From positions 1 to 39,099 of the forward strand of contig CAZLOE010000011.1 of assembly GCA_964561115.1 (NCBI GenBank): 39,099 bases of DNA, in the 5' to 3' direction. The notes beneath the pieces were generated by a model, which saw nothing but the letters and a program-made list of their open reading frames with translations, was not told the DNA's origin and did not search any database. The first letter of the stretch is position 1. Each line of letters begins with the position of its first letter. The stretch comes from CAZBSE01 sp964561115. Lineage in GTDB: Bacteria > Actinomycetota > Humimicrobiia > Humimicrobiales > Humimicrobiaceae. Below are positions 16,270-24,637 of this stretch, piece by piece. The translations under genes and the position numbers were made by a program.

Positions 16270-16665
16270 TTGGCTAAAGAAGTAGTTTACAGTGCAACAG
16301 GAAAAAGAAAACAGTCAGTTGCAAGGGTGAGATTATTTCCTGGAGAAGGGAAGATTTTAGTAAATTCAAAAGACTTTAAAGATTATTTTAAAAGAGAAGC
16401 TCTTGTGACTATTATAGTGGAACCTTTAAAGCTTACCAATACCGAGAATGCATATGATATTATTGCAGATCTATCAGGGGGAGGAATATCGGGACAGGCA
16501 GGGGCGCTGCGCCATGGTATTTCAAAAGCTTTATTAGAAATCAATGAAGAATACAGGCCGATACTAAAAAGGGAAGGCTTTTTGACCCGCGACTCCAGAG
16601 TTAAGGAAAGAAAAAAATATGGTCTAAAAAAAGCCAGAAAAAAACCCCAGTTTTCAAAGAGATAA
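16270..16665 (+). CDS. rpsI: 30S ribosomal protein S9
   Basis: S9 (131 residues) reaches the P site with its C-terminal tail. Patterns are YSATGKRKQSVARVRLFPGE, then GGGISGQAGALRHGISKALL, and the invariant end KKARKKPQFSKR, whose last Arg contacts P-site tRNA. The start is TTG at 16270 after AAAGGAGAA. It ends the ribosomal part of the window. Confidence 0.97.
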   Translation: MAKEVVYSATGKRKQSVARVRLFPGEGKILVNSKDFKDYFKREALVTIIVEPLKLTNTENAYDIIADLSGGGISGQAGALRHGISKALLEINEEYRPILKREGFLTRDSRVKERKKYGLKKARKKPQFSKR

Positions 16666-16678
16666 TGATCTTGTCTTA

Positions 16679-17719
16679 ATGAATTATCCTTGTTTAAAAA
16701 TAAATCTGAAAAAAATCTCCCATAACAGCAAAATTATTAACCTTAAATGCACCCAGTCAGGCATATCTCTGGTCGGTGTTACCAAGGGCGTATTAGGAGA
16801 TATAAAAATAGCAGAAGCAATAAAAAAATCAGGGGTCAATATATTAGCAGACAGCCGGCTTGAAAATCTTAAGAAATTAAGAAGCTTTTATGGGAGGAAT
16901 CAACAGCTTATAATGCTTCGGAGTCCCATGCTCAGTGAAGTCAAGGACCTGATCGAGATCTGTGATATCAGTCTGAACACACAGTTAGAAGTTATTGAAA
17001 AGATTGACAGGTTCTGCCGGGAAAAAAAGAAAAGGCACCGTATAATAGTTATGGTTGAGACAGATGACGAAAGAGAAGGCCTGCTTCCTGAAGAGGTGAT
17101 AGATTTCTGCAGAACAGTGGTAAATAAATTTAAGTCAATTGAATTATACGGGCTCGGTACCAATGCAAGGTGTTATACAAATAAGGGCCCTACTCCGGAT
17201 AGTTTAAAAATGCTCATAGATTTAAAAGAAAAGGTTGCCAGGGCTACTGGCAGGGTGATGCCTGTTATATCCGGCGGGAATTCAAGTATCTGGAATCTAA
17301 TCGAAAAAGGGTCAGTTCCGGAAGGGATCAATCAGATAAGAGTAGGAGAGGCTATACTTCTGGGGCATAATACTGTAGATTATAAGCCGATAAAAGGAGC
17401 TTTTATGGATTCGTTTATTCTTGAAGCGGAAATAATAGAGGTAAAAAGAAAAGATAGTGGTGTATATAAGATTATTCTGGCATTAGGTCTGCAGGATGCC
17501 AGCAGCAGGAATATTTATTGCTGTGATCCTGATCTATATATCATAGGTCAGAGCAGCGATCATACTATTTTAGGTATAAAAAGAGATAAGTTAAAAAAAA
17601 GAGAAGACCGCTGTTTAATACCGGAAACCGGTGGTACAGTTACTTTTAATCTTGATTATTTCGGACTGTTATCATCCATGACCTCACCTTTCATTAAAAA
17701 GAGTTATATAAAGGGATAA
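16679..17719 (+). CDS. Ornithine/alanine racemase-family PLP enzyme
   Basis: This 346-residue protein has the alanine-racemase-like N-terminal barrel with the PLP lysine K36 in LVGVTKGVLG. Further patterns are ILADSRLENLKKLRSF, ISGGNSSIWNLIEKG and INQIRVGEAILLGHNT. Those motifs fit the Orr branch (ornithine racemase and relatives) better than Alr. The D-ornithine aminomutase genes that accompany Orr in ornithine-fermenting clostridia are not nearby, so the substrate is unproven. It starts 13 bases after rpsI with no strong ribosome site and precedes glmS by 46 bases. In many Actinomycetota a glmM gene occupies this place. Confidence 0.75.
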   Translation: MNYPCLKINLKKISHNSKIINLKCTQSGISLVGVTKGVLGDIKIAEAIKKSGVNILADSRLENLKKLRSFYGRNQQLIMLRSPMLSEVKDLIEICDISLNTQLEVIEKIDRFCREKKKRHRIIVMVETDDEREGLLPEEVIDFCRTVVNKFKSIELYGLGTNARCYTNKGPTPDSLKMLIDLKEKVARATGRVMPVISGGNSSIWNLIEKGSVPEGINQIRVGEAILLGHNTVDYKPIKGAFMDSFILEAEIIEVKRKDSGVYKIILALGLQDASSRNIYCCDPDLYIIGQSSDHTILGIKRDKLKKREDRCLIPETGGTVTFNLDYFGLLSSMTSPFIKKSYIKG

Positions 17720-17765
17720 GGTATAATAATATAAGATTTATTTTTTGATATTCTGGAGGATTTAA

Positions 17766-19619
17766 GTGTGCGGGATTGTTGCATATACCGGAAATATGAA
17801 ATGTAAAGATATTTTAATAAACGGGCTTAAGCGATTGGAGTACAGGGGTTATGATTCTGCCGGTATTGCAGTAATATCAAATGGTACGGGAAGAAATACA
17901 GGTTTGACAAATCCGGAGATCGTTGTGGTAAAAGAAGCGGGGAAAATAAGGATTCTGGAAGATGAGTTAAAGAATTTAAAAATAGACGGCAACTGTGGTA
18001 TTGGGCACACAAGATGGGCCACACATGGTGAACCAAATAAAGCAAATGCCCATCCACATCTTGACTGTAGTGGAAATATTGCGGTGATTCACAATGGTAT
18101 AATAGAGAATTATGCTGAGCTTAGAGAAGAACTTAAAAAAGAGGGGCATAGATTCATATCAGAAACTGATACCGAAGTTTTACCTCACCTGCTGGAGAAA
18201 TATAATGACAAGGATCTGCTTTCAGCAATGCAGAAACTTTTAAAGAAAATAAAAGGATCCGGGACTATTGTAGCAATTTCTGCCAGCCAGCCTAAAGAGA
18301 TAATAGGAGCAAGAATAACCAGCCCTCTGGTTATAGGAGTATCAAAGAATGGTAATTTCCTTGCCTCGGATATACCTGCTGTACTGGAGTATACTAAAAA
18401 TTTCATAACAATAAATGATTTTGAGACTGTAAGGCTTACCGGAGATAAGGTAGAAATCTTTGATAGGGAGGGGAAAAAAGTAAAAAGAGTCCCCTTTAGA
18501 GTCAACTGGGACATTGTCAGTGCTGAAAAGGGCGGCTATGAAGATTTTATGCTGAAGGAGATTTTTGAGCAGCCCTATGGTGTAGAAGAGACTATGAGGG
18601 GCAGGCTTATAGACGGGAAGTTGAATTTTGATGAACTTAATCTGTCAGATAAGCAGGCCAGGAGACTAAGAAAGATCCAGATCATAGCCTGCGGGACATC
18701 TTACCATGCTGCTTTGATTGGAAAGCAGGTTATAGAAAGATGGGCAAAGATTCCGGTTGAAGTAGATCTGTCCTCGGAATACAGATACAGGAGTCCGCTG
18801 GTAGAAGAGGACTGTTTGTTTATAGCTATAACCCAGTCCGGAGAGACCATTGATACGCTGGCTGCAATAAGAGAAGCAAAATCAAGAGGGGCTAAAATAG
18901 TAGCTGTTACCAATGTTGTAGGCAGTACGGTGGCCAGGGAATCCGATTCTGTAATATATACTCATGCCGGCCCGGAAATAGGCGTTTGCGCTACCAAGAC
19001 TTTTACTGCTCAGATTATAGTCATGTATCTTATAGGCCTGTACTTTGCCTGGAAAAAAGGGAATATAGGTGAGAACAAATTTAAAGAAATAATCAGTGAA
19101 TTGAAAATAATCCCCGATAAGATACAGGCTATACTGGATAGAGCGGATGAGTTAAAGAAAATTGCTGATAAAACCTATAAGTATACCTGTTTTTTATTTT
19201 TAGGCAGAGTTTTCGGCCTTCCGGCAGCAATGGAAGGAGCTTTAAAGCTCAAGGAGATTTCATATATTCATGCCGAAGGTTATGCTGCTGGCGAGATGAA
19301 GCATGGGCCTATAGCCCTTACAGATGAAAAGACAGTGGTAGTCGGCATAATGCCTGCAGATACTGTATACGAAAAGATCCTTAGTAATATACAGGAAGTA
19401 AAGGCAAGGAAAGCAACAATATTTTGCATAGTAACCGAAGGCGATAAAAAAACAGAAAAAACTGCTGACTATGTCTTTAAGATTCCTAAAACTCTGGAAG
19501 AACTATATGCTATCCTGACCATTATACCGGTTCAGCTGTATTCTTATTATATAGCTAAGAATCTGGGCAGAAACGTAGATCAGCCGAGAAATCTGGCAAA
19601 AAGCGTAACGGTGGAGTAA
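17766..19619 (+). CDS. glmS: Glutamine--fructose-6-phosphate aminotransferase (isomerising)
   Basis: GlmS makes glucosamine-6-phosphate from fructose-6-phosphate and glutamine, the first step to UDP-GlcNAc and peptidoglycan. The GTG start at 17766 puts the catalytic Cys at position 2 (CGIVAYTG) once Met is removed. The glutaminase domain shows LKRLEYRGYDSAGIAV and GHTRWATHGEP. Two SIS domains follow, with ACGTSYHAAL near residue 308 and TQSGETIDTLAAI in the sugar site. The protein ends DQPRNLAKSVTVE. The 46-base gap upstream is too short for a glmS ribozyme. Confidence 0.97.
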   Translation: MCGIVAYTGNMKCKDILINGLKRLEYRGYDSAGIAVISNGTGRNTGLTNPEIVVVKEAGKIRILEDELKNLKIDGNCGIGHTRWATHGEPNKANAHPHLDCSGNIAVIHNGIIENYAELREELKKEGHRFISETDTEVLPHLLEKYNDKDLLSAMQKLLKKIKGSGTIVAISASQPKEIIGARITSPLVIGVSKNGNFLASDIPAVLEYTKNFITINDFETVRLTGDKVEIFDREGKKVKRVPFRVNWDIVSAEKGGYEDFMLKEIFEQPYGVEETMRGRLIDGKLNFDELNLSDKQARRLRKIQIIACGTSYHAALIGKQVIERWAKIPVEVDLSSEYRYRSPLVEEDCLFIAITQSGETIDTLAAIREAKSRGAKIVAVTNVVGSTVARESDSVIYTHAGPEIGVCATKTFTAQIIVMYLIGLYFAWKKGNIGENKFKEIISELKIIPDKIQAILDRADELKKIADKTYKYTCFLFLGRVFGLPAAMEGALKLKEISYIHAEGYAAGEMKHGPIALTDEKTVVVGIMPADTVYEKILSNIQEVKARKATIFCIVTEGDKKTEKTADYVFKIPKTLEELYAILTIIPVQLYSYYIAKNLGRNVDQPRNLAKSVTVE

Positions 19620-19625
19620 AAGGTT

Positions 19626-20006
19626 ATGGAAATATTCGGAGTCGGGGCTGATATAATTGAAGTAGAGAGAATTAAATCTGCTATTGAAAAGAATTCGGGA
19701 TTTTTAAACAGGGTTTATACTGAAAATGAAGTAAATTACTGCAGGAAAAAAAATAGAGGCAGATATCCAAGTTTTGCTGCCCGTTTTGCAGCTAAAGAGG
19801 CTGTTGCAAAGTCACTGGCTGAAGGAGTGAGCAGGAATATTTCCCTTAATGAAATTGAGCTGGTAAATACTGATACCGGAGCTCCCTATATAAAATTATA
19901 CGGAAAAACTCACCTGTTCAGTAAAAAGCTTAAAATAAAAGAAATAAAGATATCGGTTTCGGCAACGGAAAGATTTGCAGTAGCCTATGCGGTGGCAATA
20001 ATATAA
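19626..20006 (+). CDS. acpS: Holo-[acyl-carrier-protein] synthase
   Basis: AcpS transfers 4'-phosphopantetheine from CoA to apo-ACP. The 126-residue protein has the magnesium-binding GVGADIIEVERI at the N-terminus and the second motif FAARFAAKEAVAKSLAEG near residue 55. The C-terminal VSATERFAVAYAVA replaces the commoner SHxxxxAxA with Ala for His, which many homologues tolerate. It starts six bases after glmS. The chain acpS-nnr-alr recalls actinobacterial order. Confidence 0.92.
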   Translation: MEIFGVGADIIEVERIKSAIEKNSGFLNRVYTENEVNYCRKKNRGRYPSFAARFAAKEAVAKSLAEGVSRNISLNEIELVNTDTGAPYIKLYGKTHLFSKKLKIKEIKISVSATERFAVAYAVAII

Positions 20007-20061
20007 TCTGCATTTTTAGGAAATCATTTTTTTTAATAATATTATAGTAGAGGATACTTTT

Positions 20062-20070
20062 TGTTATAAT
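20062..20070 (+). promoter_or_regulatory. Extended -10 promoter before the nnr gene
   Basis: The 112-base gap after acpS holds TGT followed by a perfect TATAAT (20065-20070), the TGnTATAAT extended -10 element. No good -35 is seen at 17 bases, which extended -10 promoters can do without. Transcription would start near 20077, about 40 bases before the ATG, and could serve the nnr-CBS-alr-lipoprotein run. Confidence 0.5.
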
Positions 20071-20118
20071 AAACTTAAAAATATATTATAAATAAAGTTA
20101 ATCAAAAGTTTAAAAGAT

Positions 20119-21738
20119 ATGATATTAAACAGAGTTCTAAAAGGAAGCAGGGTAGCTGAGATTGACAGAGAAGCTATCGGCAGCGGCATTGACTCAAAAA
20201 TGCTTATGAAAAATGCAGGCGAAGGAACATCAAAAGAAATAATAAGTGATTTTGAGAACAAGAATCTAAAGAGAGCAGCACGCGGTCTGATAGTATGCGG
20301 GAGCGGCAATAACGGCGGCGATGGATTTGTTGCTGCTATGAGTCTGGCGCTCTATGGGATGAGCATATCTGTTTTTTATATATCCCCTTTGGAGAAATTG
20401 AGTCCCGACAGCATGTTTTATTTTAAAAAACTTAAGTCAATTAAGAATATCAATATATATTATTTAAATTTAGAAGATAAAGAAATTAGTTTTTTGTTTG
20501 AACAAGAGCTGGAAAAGGCAGATTTTATTTTAGATGCTTTATTTGGGACCGGTCTGCATGGCAAAAATATTTACGGGCCGGCAGAGGAAGTGATCAAGGC
20601 CATAAATTCTATTAAGCAAAAAAGTGAAAACAAAACAATTTATTCTATTGATTTACCTTCTGGAGTAGATTCCGATAATGGAAAAATCCTGGGGACAGCA
20701 GTGAAAGCAGATAAAACCATAACTATGGGTTGTAAAAAAATAGGGCTGGTAAATTACCCGGGAGCATACTTTTCAGGAGATGTTAAAGTTATAGATATTG
20801 GTATCCCGGAAGAATATTTCGCCAGGTACGAAAAGATTTTTGAACCTGATTTTCAGTGGGTATCTAAAAATATACCTACCAAGGAGCCCTGGACGTATAA
20901 ACATAAAGTTGGAAGTCTGATGGTAATAGCAGGTTCATTAGGACTGACCGGAGCAGCTTCGATGACATGCATGGGAGCTCTAAGGTCAGGAGCCGGGCTT
21001 GTGACTCTGGTTTGCCCCTGGGAACTGGGCAGCATCTTTGAACAAAAATTAACAGAAGTAATCACTCATCCGGTGGAACAGACAGATGATGTCTCCATTC
21101 ATATGAACAGTCTTGAAGAAATATTGAAGCTGAGTAATAGATTTGATGCTCTGGCAGTGGGGCCGGGACTTTCAAGAAATCCAAGCACTATTTGCCTCGT
21201 CAGGGAATTGTTAAGAAAGACAGAGAAGCCGGTTGTGCTGGATGCGGATGGTCTATATGCACTTTACGGGCTGAGAGATGTTGGAAGCATCGAAAATTTT
21301 GATCTGACAAATGTCATAATGACCCCCCACCCGGGTGAATTATCATCAATAATGGGCATCAATAAGATCAAATTGGAAGATAGAATAAAAATAAATCTAA
21401 AAGCTGCAAAGAAGTATAAACTAATATCTGTACTTAAAGGAGCCGGAACTATAATTTCCGATTATAAAAATACCACATTTATCAATCCTACTGGGAACTG
21501 GGGGCTGGCATCGGCTGGTACTGGAGATATACTGACCGGAATTATAGGCTCACTGCTGTGTCAGGGGATGGGACTTATGGAAAGTGCTGTATGTGGAGTA
21601 TTTATTCATGGACTCGCGGCAGATATTATGGTAAAAGAAACCAGCAGAACATCACTTATAGCAACGGATCTTCTCGAGGGCATTAAGAAAGTTTTTTTAG
21701 AGATTGAGAGAATAAAATTTAAAGATGATTTAATTTAG
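20119..21738 (+). CDS. nnr: Bifunctional NAD(P)HX epimerase / dehydratase
   Basis: This 539-residue fusion repairs hydrated NAD(P)H. The N-terminal YjeF_N epimerase half has AEIDREAIGSGIDSKMLM and GSGNNGGDGF (residues 61-70), then ILDALFGTGL and SIDLPSGVDSDNGKI. The C-terminal ribokinase-like dehydratase half, from about residue 250, has HKVGSLMVIAGSLGLTGAAS, ALAVGPGLS, VLDADGLYAL, TPHPGE and AGTGDILTGIIG with D470. Both halves look complete. The ATG has no clear ribosome site, but the N-terminus matches the family. Confidence 0.94.
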   Translation: MILNRVLKGSRVAEIDREAIGSGIDSKMLMKNAGEGTSKEIISDFENKNLKRAARGLIVCGSGNNGGDGFVAAMSLALYGMSISVFYISPLEKLSPDSMFYFKKLKSIKNINIYYLNLEDKEISFLFEQELEKADFILDALFGTGLHGKNIYGPAEEVIKAINSIKQKSENKTIYSIDLPSGVDSDNGKILGTAVKADKTITMGCKKIGLVNYPGAYFSGDVKVIDIGIPEEYFARYEKIFEPDFQWVSKNIPTKEPWTYKHKVGSLMVIAGSLGLTGAASMTCMGALRSGAGLVTLVCPWELGSIFEQKLTEVITHPVEQTDDVSIHMNSLEEILKLSNRFDALAVGPGLSRNPSTICLVRELLRKTEKPVVLDADGLYALYGLRDVGSIENFDLTNVIMTPHPGELSSIMGINKIKLEDRIKINLKAAKKYKLISVLKGAGTIISDYKNTTFINPTGNWGLASAGTGDILTGIIGSLLCQGMGLMESAVCGVFIHGLAADIMVKETSRTSLIATDLLEGIKKVFLEIERIKFKDDLI

Positions 21739-21764
21739 TAAAATAGATATGATAGGAGTTTAGG

Positions 21765-22220
21765 ATGTCAGAACTTTTGGCAAAGGATATTATGATAAAA
21801 AAAGTCATTACCATAAAAAGGGATGCTTCAGTAGACGAACTTTCGGAATTGCTGGTCAAAAATAAAATAAGCGGGGTACCTGTAGTAGATGACGGCGGTA
21901 GTCTGGTCGGAATTGCCACTGAGGGTGATCTGATCGTACAGGATGCCGATCTGCATTTTCCGAGATACTTCAAATTGCTGGATAGTATTATTTATCTTGA
22001 AAGCCTGAATAAATTCAAAAGGAACCTAAAGAAATATCTTGGAACGAAAGTGGAAGATGTAATGACCAGCAAGGTCAAGACAGCTGGTACAGATACACCG
22101 GTCAGCGAAGTCGCTAATATAATGATAAGGGACAATGTTAACAGAGTCCCTGTGCTAAACAAGAAAGGTGGTCTGGTAGGAATAATCACAAGGGCAGATA
22201 TTGTAAAATCAATGATTTGA
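21765..22220 (+). CDS. Two-CBS-domain protein
   Basis: The 151-residue protein is made of two CBS domains and little else. The first begins AKDIMIKKVITIKRDASVDE and includes KISGVPVVDDGGSLVGIATE. The second begins VEDVMTSKVKTAGTDTPVSE and includes VNRVPVLNKKGGLVGIITRA. Such Bateman modules bind adenosine nucleotides and usually sense energy state. The partner is unknown. It sits between nnr and alr with short gaps and a good AGGAG before its ATG, so it is likely co-transcribed. Confidence 0.88.
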   Translation: MSELLAKDIMIKKVITIKRDASVDELSELLVKNKISGVPVVDDGGSLVGIATEGDLIVQDADLHFPRYFKLLDSIIYLESLNKFKRNLKKYLGTKVEDVMTSKVKTAGTDTPVSEVANIMIRDNVNRVPVLNKKGGLVGIITRADIVKSMI

Positions 22221-22236
22221 AAGTTTAGTCATATTA

Positions 22237-23421
22237 ATGGAGTATCATTTGCAAGAAGATTATATAAAAGATAAAAGATTTGCCTGGGCCGAAATAAATC
22301 TTTCCAATCTAAGCCATAATATTGAAATAATCAAATCTTATTCCAACTCTGAAAATACCAAGATAATGGCAATAGTAAAGGCAGATGCCTACAGTCACGG
22401 TTCAGTAGAGATTTCAAAACAGGCAATAAAATGCGGGGTATATGCACTGGGGGTGGCGCTGGTTGAAGAGGGAGTAAAATTAAGGGAAGCAGGTATAGAT
22501 ATACCGATTTATGTCTTGGGCGAAAGTCCTGCTAAAACAGTAGCAGAGGCTGCTGAGAATGATTTGATCCTGAGTGCAAATTCTTATGAATCAGCGCAAT
22601 CAATTTCAAGAGAATGTGTGAAGGACGGTATAGAAATAACGGTCAATTTAAATGTAGATACGGGGATGCACAGGATAGGAATAGGCTTTGATGATGCAGC
22701 CGATCAGATATCAAAAATTATAGCTCTTCCTAAACTGAAAATTAGTGGTATTTCTACGCATTATGCATGTGCCAGCTGCAGGGGCAGTTCATATACAGAA
22801 CTGCAGTGGGATAGATTCAATGAAATAATAGATAGTATTAAGGATAAAACTGCGTTAGGCTTTTATCATTGTGCAAACAGCGCAGCTTTTTTTAGATATA
22901 AAAATATGCACCTTGATATGGTAAGGGCCGGGATTGCTATATACGGCCTGAGTCCTTATGACCGGGATTATTACGAGTGGCTTAATCCAGATGCTGTTGA
23001 TGCCGTATTAAATTTGAAGCCTGTGTTTAGTCTCAAGGCAAGAGTAACGTTTATAAAAAAAGTGCCAGAAGATATGACTATTTCCTACTGTGGTACTTTT
23101 AAGACTCTAAGAGACAGCATAATTGCAACTATACCTGTGGGTTATGCTGATGGCTACTCAAGACTGCTCTCCAATAAAGCCATAGTTTTAGTTAAAGGAG
23201 AGCCTGCTCCGGTAGTAGGTAATGTTACCATGGACCAGTCTATGATTGATATTACAGATATTGTAAAAGATGATATCGTCAGTGTTGGTGATGAAGTGAT
23301 ATTGATTGGCGAATATAAAGGGCAGAAGATAACTGCTGAAGATATTGCCAGAATGATGGGGACTATTAATTATGAAGTAGTGTGTATGTTTAAAAACCGG
23401 ATTCCGAGGATTTTTATTTAA
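22237..23421 (+). CDS. alr: Alanine racemase
   Basis: Alr interconverts L- and D-alanine for peptidoglycan. PLP lysine K48 lies in IVKADAYSHG, and the catalytic Tyr of the second base is Y284 in TISYCGTFKT. Other motifs are NVDTGMHRIG, FYHCANSAAFF, VRAGIAIYGLSP and VTMDQSMIDIT. The motif after Y284 is usually YG, and here it is YC-G. The protein is 394 residues with a ~15-residue N-terminal extension before AWAEINL. It is distinct from the racemase-family gene at 16679, so the window carries two PLP fold-III racemases. Confidence 0.93.
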   Translation: MEYHLQEDYIKDKRFAWAEINLSNLSHNIEIIKSYSNSENTKIMAIVKADAYSHGSVEISKQAIKCGVYALGVALVEEGVKLREAGIDIPIYVLGESPAKTVAEAAENDLILSANSYESAQSISRECVKDGIEITVNLNVDTGMHRIGIGFDDAADQISKIIALPKLKISGISTHYACASCRGSSYTELQWDRFNEIIDSIKDKTALGFYHCANSAAFFRYKNMHLDMVRAGIAIYGLSPYDRDYYEWLNPDAVDAVLNLKPVFSLKARVTFIKKVPEDMTISYCGTFKTLRDSIIATIPVGYADGYSRLLSNKAIVLVKGEPAPVVGNVTMDQSMIDITDIVKDDIVSVGDEVILIGEYKGQKITAEDIARMMGTINYEVVCMFKNRIPRIFI

Positions 23422-23448
23422 AAAATAAATGAAGGAAGGTAATCTGCG

Positions 23449-24030
23449 ATGTTGAAAACAGGTCGATTTAAATTAAAGATGTTTTTGATAATGTTTTTAT
23501 TATTAATAATGACGGCTGTTGTCACAGCCGGCTGTGTTTGCCCCCTCTTTTCTTTTTTTGAAAGGTTGACCGGATTTGAAATTAAAGTGGGAGAAAATAT
23601 CGACGAGAGTCTTCTGGCAGATGAGCTGATATACCCTGATTCAGCTGCTCTGGTACAGGTAGAAGGCAATATAGAGAAGATTGTGGAATTGATCGGACAA
23701 TACGGGGTGAATTTATCCGAAAAAGAGCTTGGGGTTTTAAATGAGCTTCCGCAGGAAATAAAGGAACAGGAAGTAAAAGCTACAGTTTATTCAACTGCAG
23801 ATAAAGTAATAAAAGTTTTGGATTATTATAAGGCGCTCAGTGATAAAGGATGGGATATACAGGAACCGGGGAGCGGACAGCAGGCCGGGGATTCAGGCCA
23901 GCAAAATATGCTGCTTGCCGCTAAAGATGATGTCAGGCAGGCCTTTATGCTGGTTGAGAACAATACCAATACAATGATAATCTTTATAGATTTCGATTGG
24001 GAAATGTTCTCAAATATGGGAGAGAAATAA
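23449..24030 (+). CDS. Predicted lipoprotein, unknown function
   Basis: I do not recognise a family. The 193-residue product has a basic N-terminus, a hydrophobic stretch (residues 11-28) and a lipobox-like TAGC with Cys29 as the likely lipid anchor. The mature part is acidic. It shows a segment LVQVEGNIEKIVELIGQYG and a region (ATVYSTADKVIKVLDYYKAL followed by KGWD) like proteins that relate a distance or time term to a growing residue. A short Gln/Gly linker precedes a C-terminal beta-type segment. The ATG follows AAGGAAGG, 27 bases after alr, suggesting one transcript with it. Confidence 0.75.
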   Translation: MLKTGRFKLKMFLIMFLLLIMTAVVTAGCVCPLFSFFERLTGFEIKVGENIDESLLADELIYPDSAALVQVEGNIEKIVELIGQYGVNLSEKELGVLNELPQEIKEQEVKATVYSTADKVIKVLDYYKALSDKGWDIQEPGSGQQAGDSGQQNMLLAAKDDVRQAFMLVENNTNTMIIFIDFDWEMFSNMGEK

Positions 24031-24098
24031 GATCAAGTTAAGAGTATAATGATTTCAAAATTACATTTTTGGAGGTTTAGCCTGGGAGGGCATTTATT

Positions 24099-24551
24099 AT
24101 GAGAAGAAAAATTTTAGTATTTCTGTCAGTAACAGCAATTATATTAAGTGTAGCCGCTGTAGGATGTAACAACGAAGTTGATGAAGAAATTATTTCTTTT
24201 ACTGATACGGCTGTAGAAAACGTCCTGGTTTCTCTAAATGAACAGGATTTTGAAAGCTATAATAAGGATATGGATGACGAGATGCTTAAAGTAGTTACTG
24301 AAGAGTATTTTACCACATTATTCACTTATCTAAAGGATGCTATTGGAGAATACGAAAAGGACTCCAAAAGGTATATAGACTCTTATGTTCAGGGTGATAT
24401 TTATGTAGTCATCTACGGGGCCGATTATACAGAAGAGCCCGAGGATGTAATTGTGACAGGAGTAGTTTCCGTAACGGATGACGGAGTTTACCAGATTTCA
24501 GGTACATGGTTTGACTCTCCCAAGTTAAGAGAAACAGAAAATGAAGGATAG
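24099..24551 (+). CDS. Predicted lipoprotein, DUF3887-like
   Basis: The 150-residue product has a signal peptide (RRKILVFLSVTAIILSVAA) and lipobox AVGC with Cys23. The mature part (VLVSLNEQDFESYNKDMDDE, then YLKDAIGEYEKD) resembles the DUF3887-type domain of small extracellular lipoproteins, in which a short helix pair precedes a beta sheet. The assignment is by eye and tentative. The gene begins after AGCCTGGGAGGGC. A TATAAT at 24045-24050 without a clear -35 may be its own promoter. Confidence 0.7.
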   Translation: MRRKILVFLSVTAIILSVAAVGCNNEVDEEIISFTDTAVENVLVSLNEQDFESYNKDMDDEMLKVVTEEYFTTLFTYLKDAIGEYEKDSKRYIDSYVQGDIYVVIYGADYTEEPEDVIVTGVVSVTDDGVYQISGTWFDSPKLRETENEG

Positions 24552-24563
24552 TTTTAAAGGAAA

Positions 24564-24592
24564 TTGAACAGGTATTTTTTTAGTGTTAAAAT
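24564..24592 (+). promoter_or_regulatory. Sigma-70-type promoter before the PLDc_N-like gene
   Basis: TTGAAC (24564-24569) and TAAAAT (24587-24592) are separated by exactly 17 bases, and TG at 24584-24585 adds an extended -10. Transcription would start near 24599, about 40 bases before the ATG at 24638. It is the best-formed promoter in the accessory region. Confidence 0.55.
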
Positions 24593-24637
24593 AAAAAGAA
24601 CTTTTATTAATCTCATTTATCGATCAGGGGAGGAAAG

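Noticed and set aside
17722..17727. TATAAT before glmS as a promoter
   Set aside because: No -35 hexamer or TGn extension accompanies it, and the AT-rich gap makes a chance match likely.
17720..17765. glmS ribozyme
   Set aside because: Only 46 bases separate the racemase-family gene and glmS, too few for the ribozyme core.
24045..24050. TATAAT as a firm promoter for the 24099 lipoprotein
   Set aside because: No -35 or extended -10 was found. It is only mentioned with the gene.
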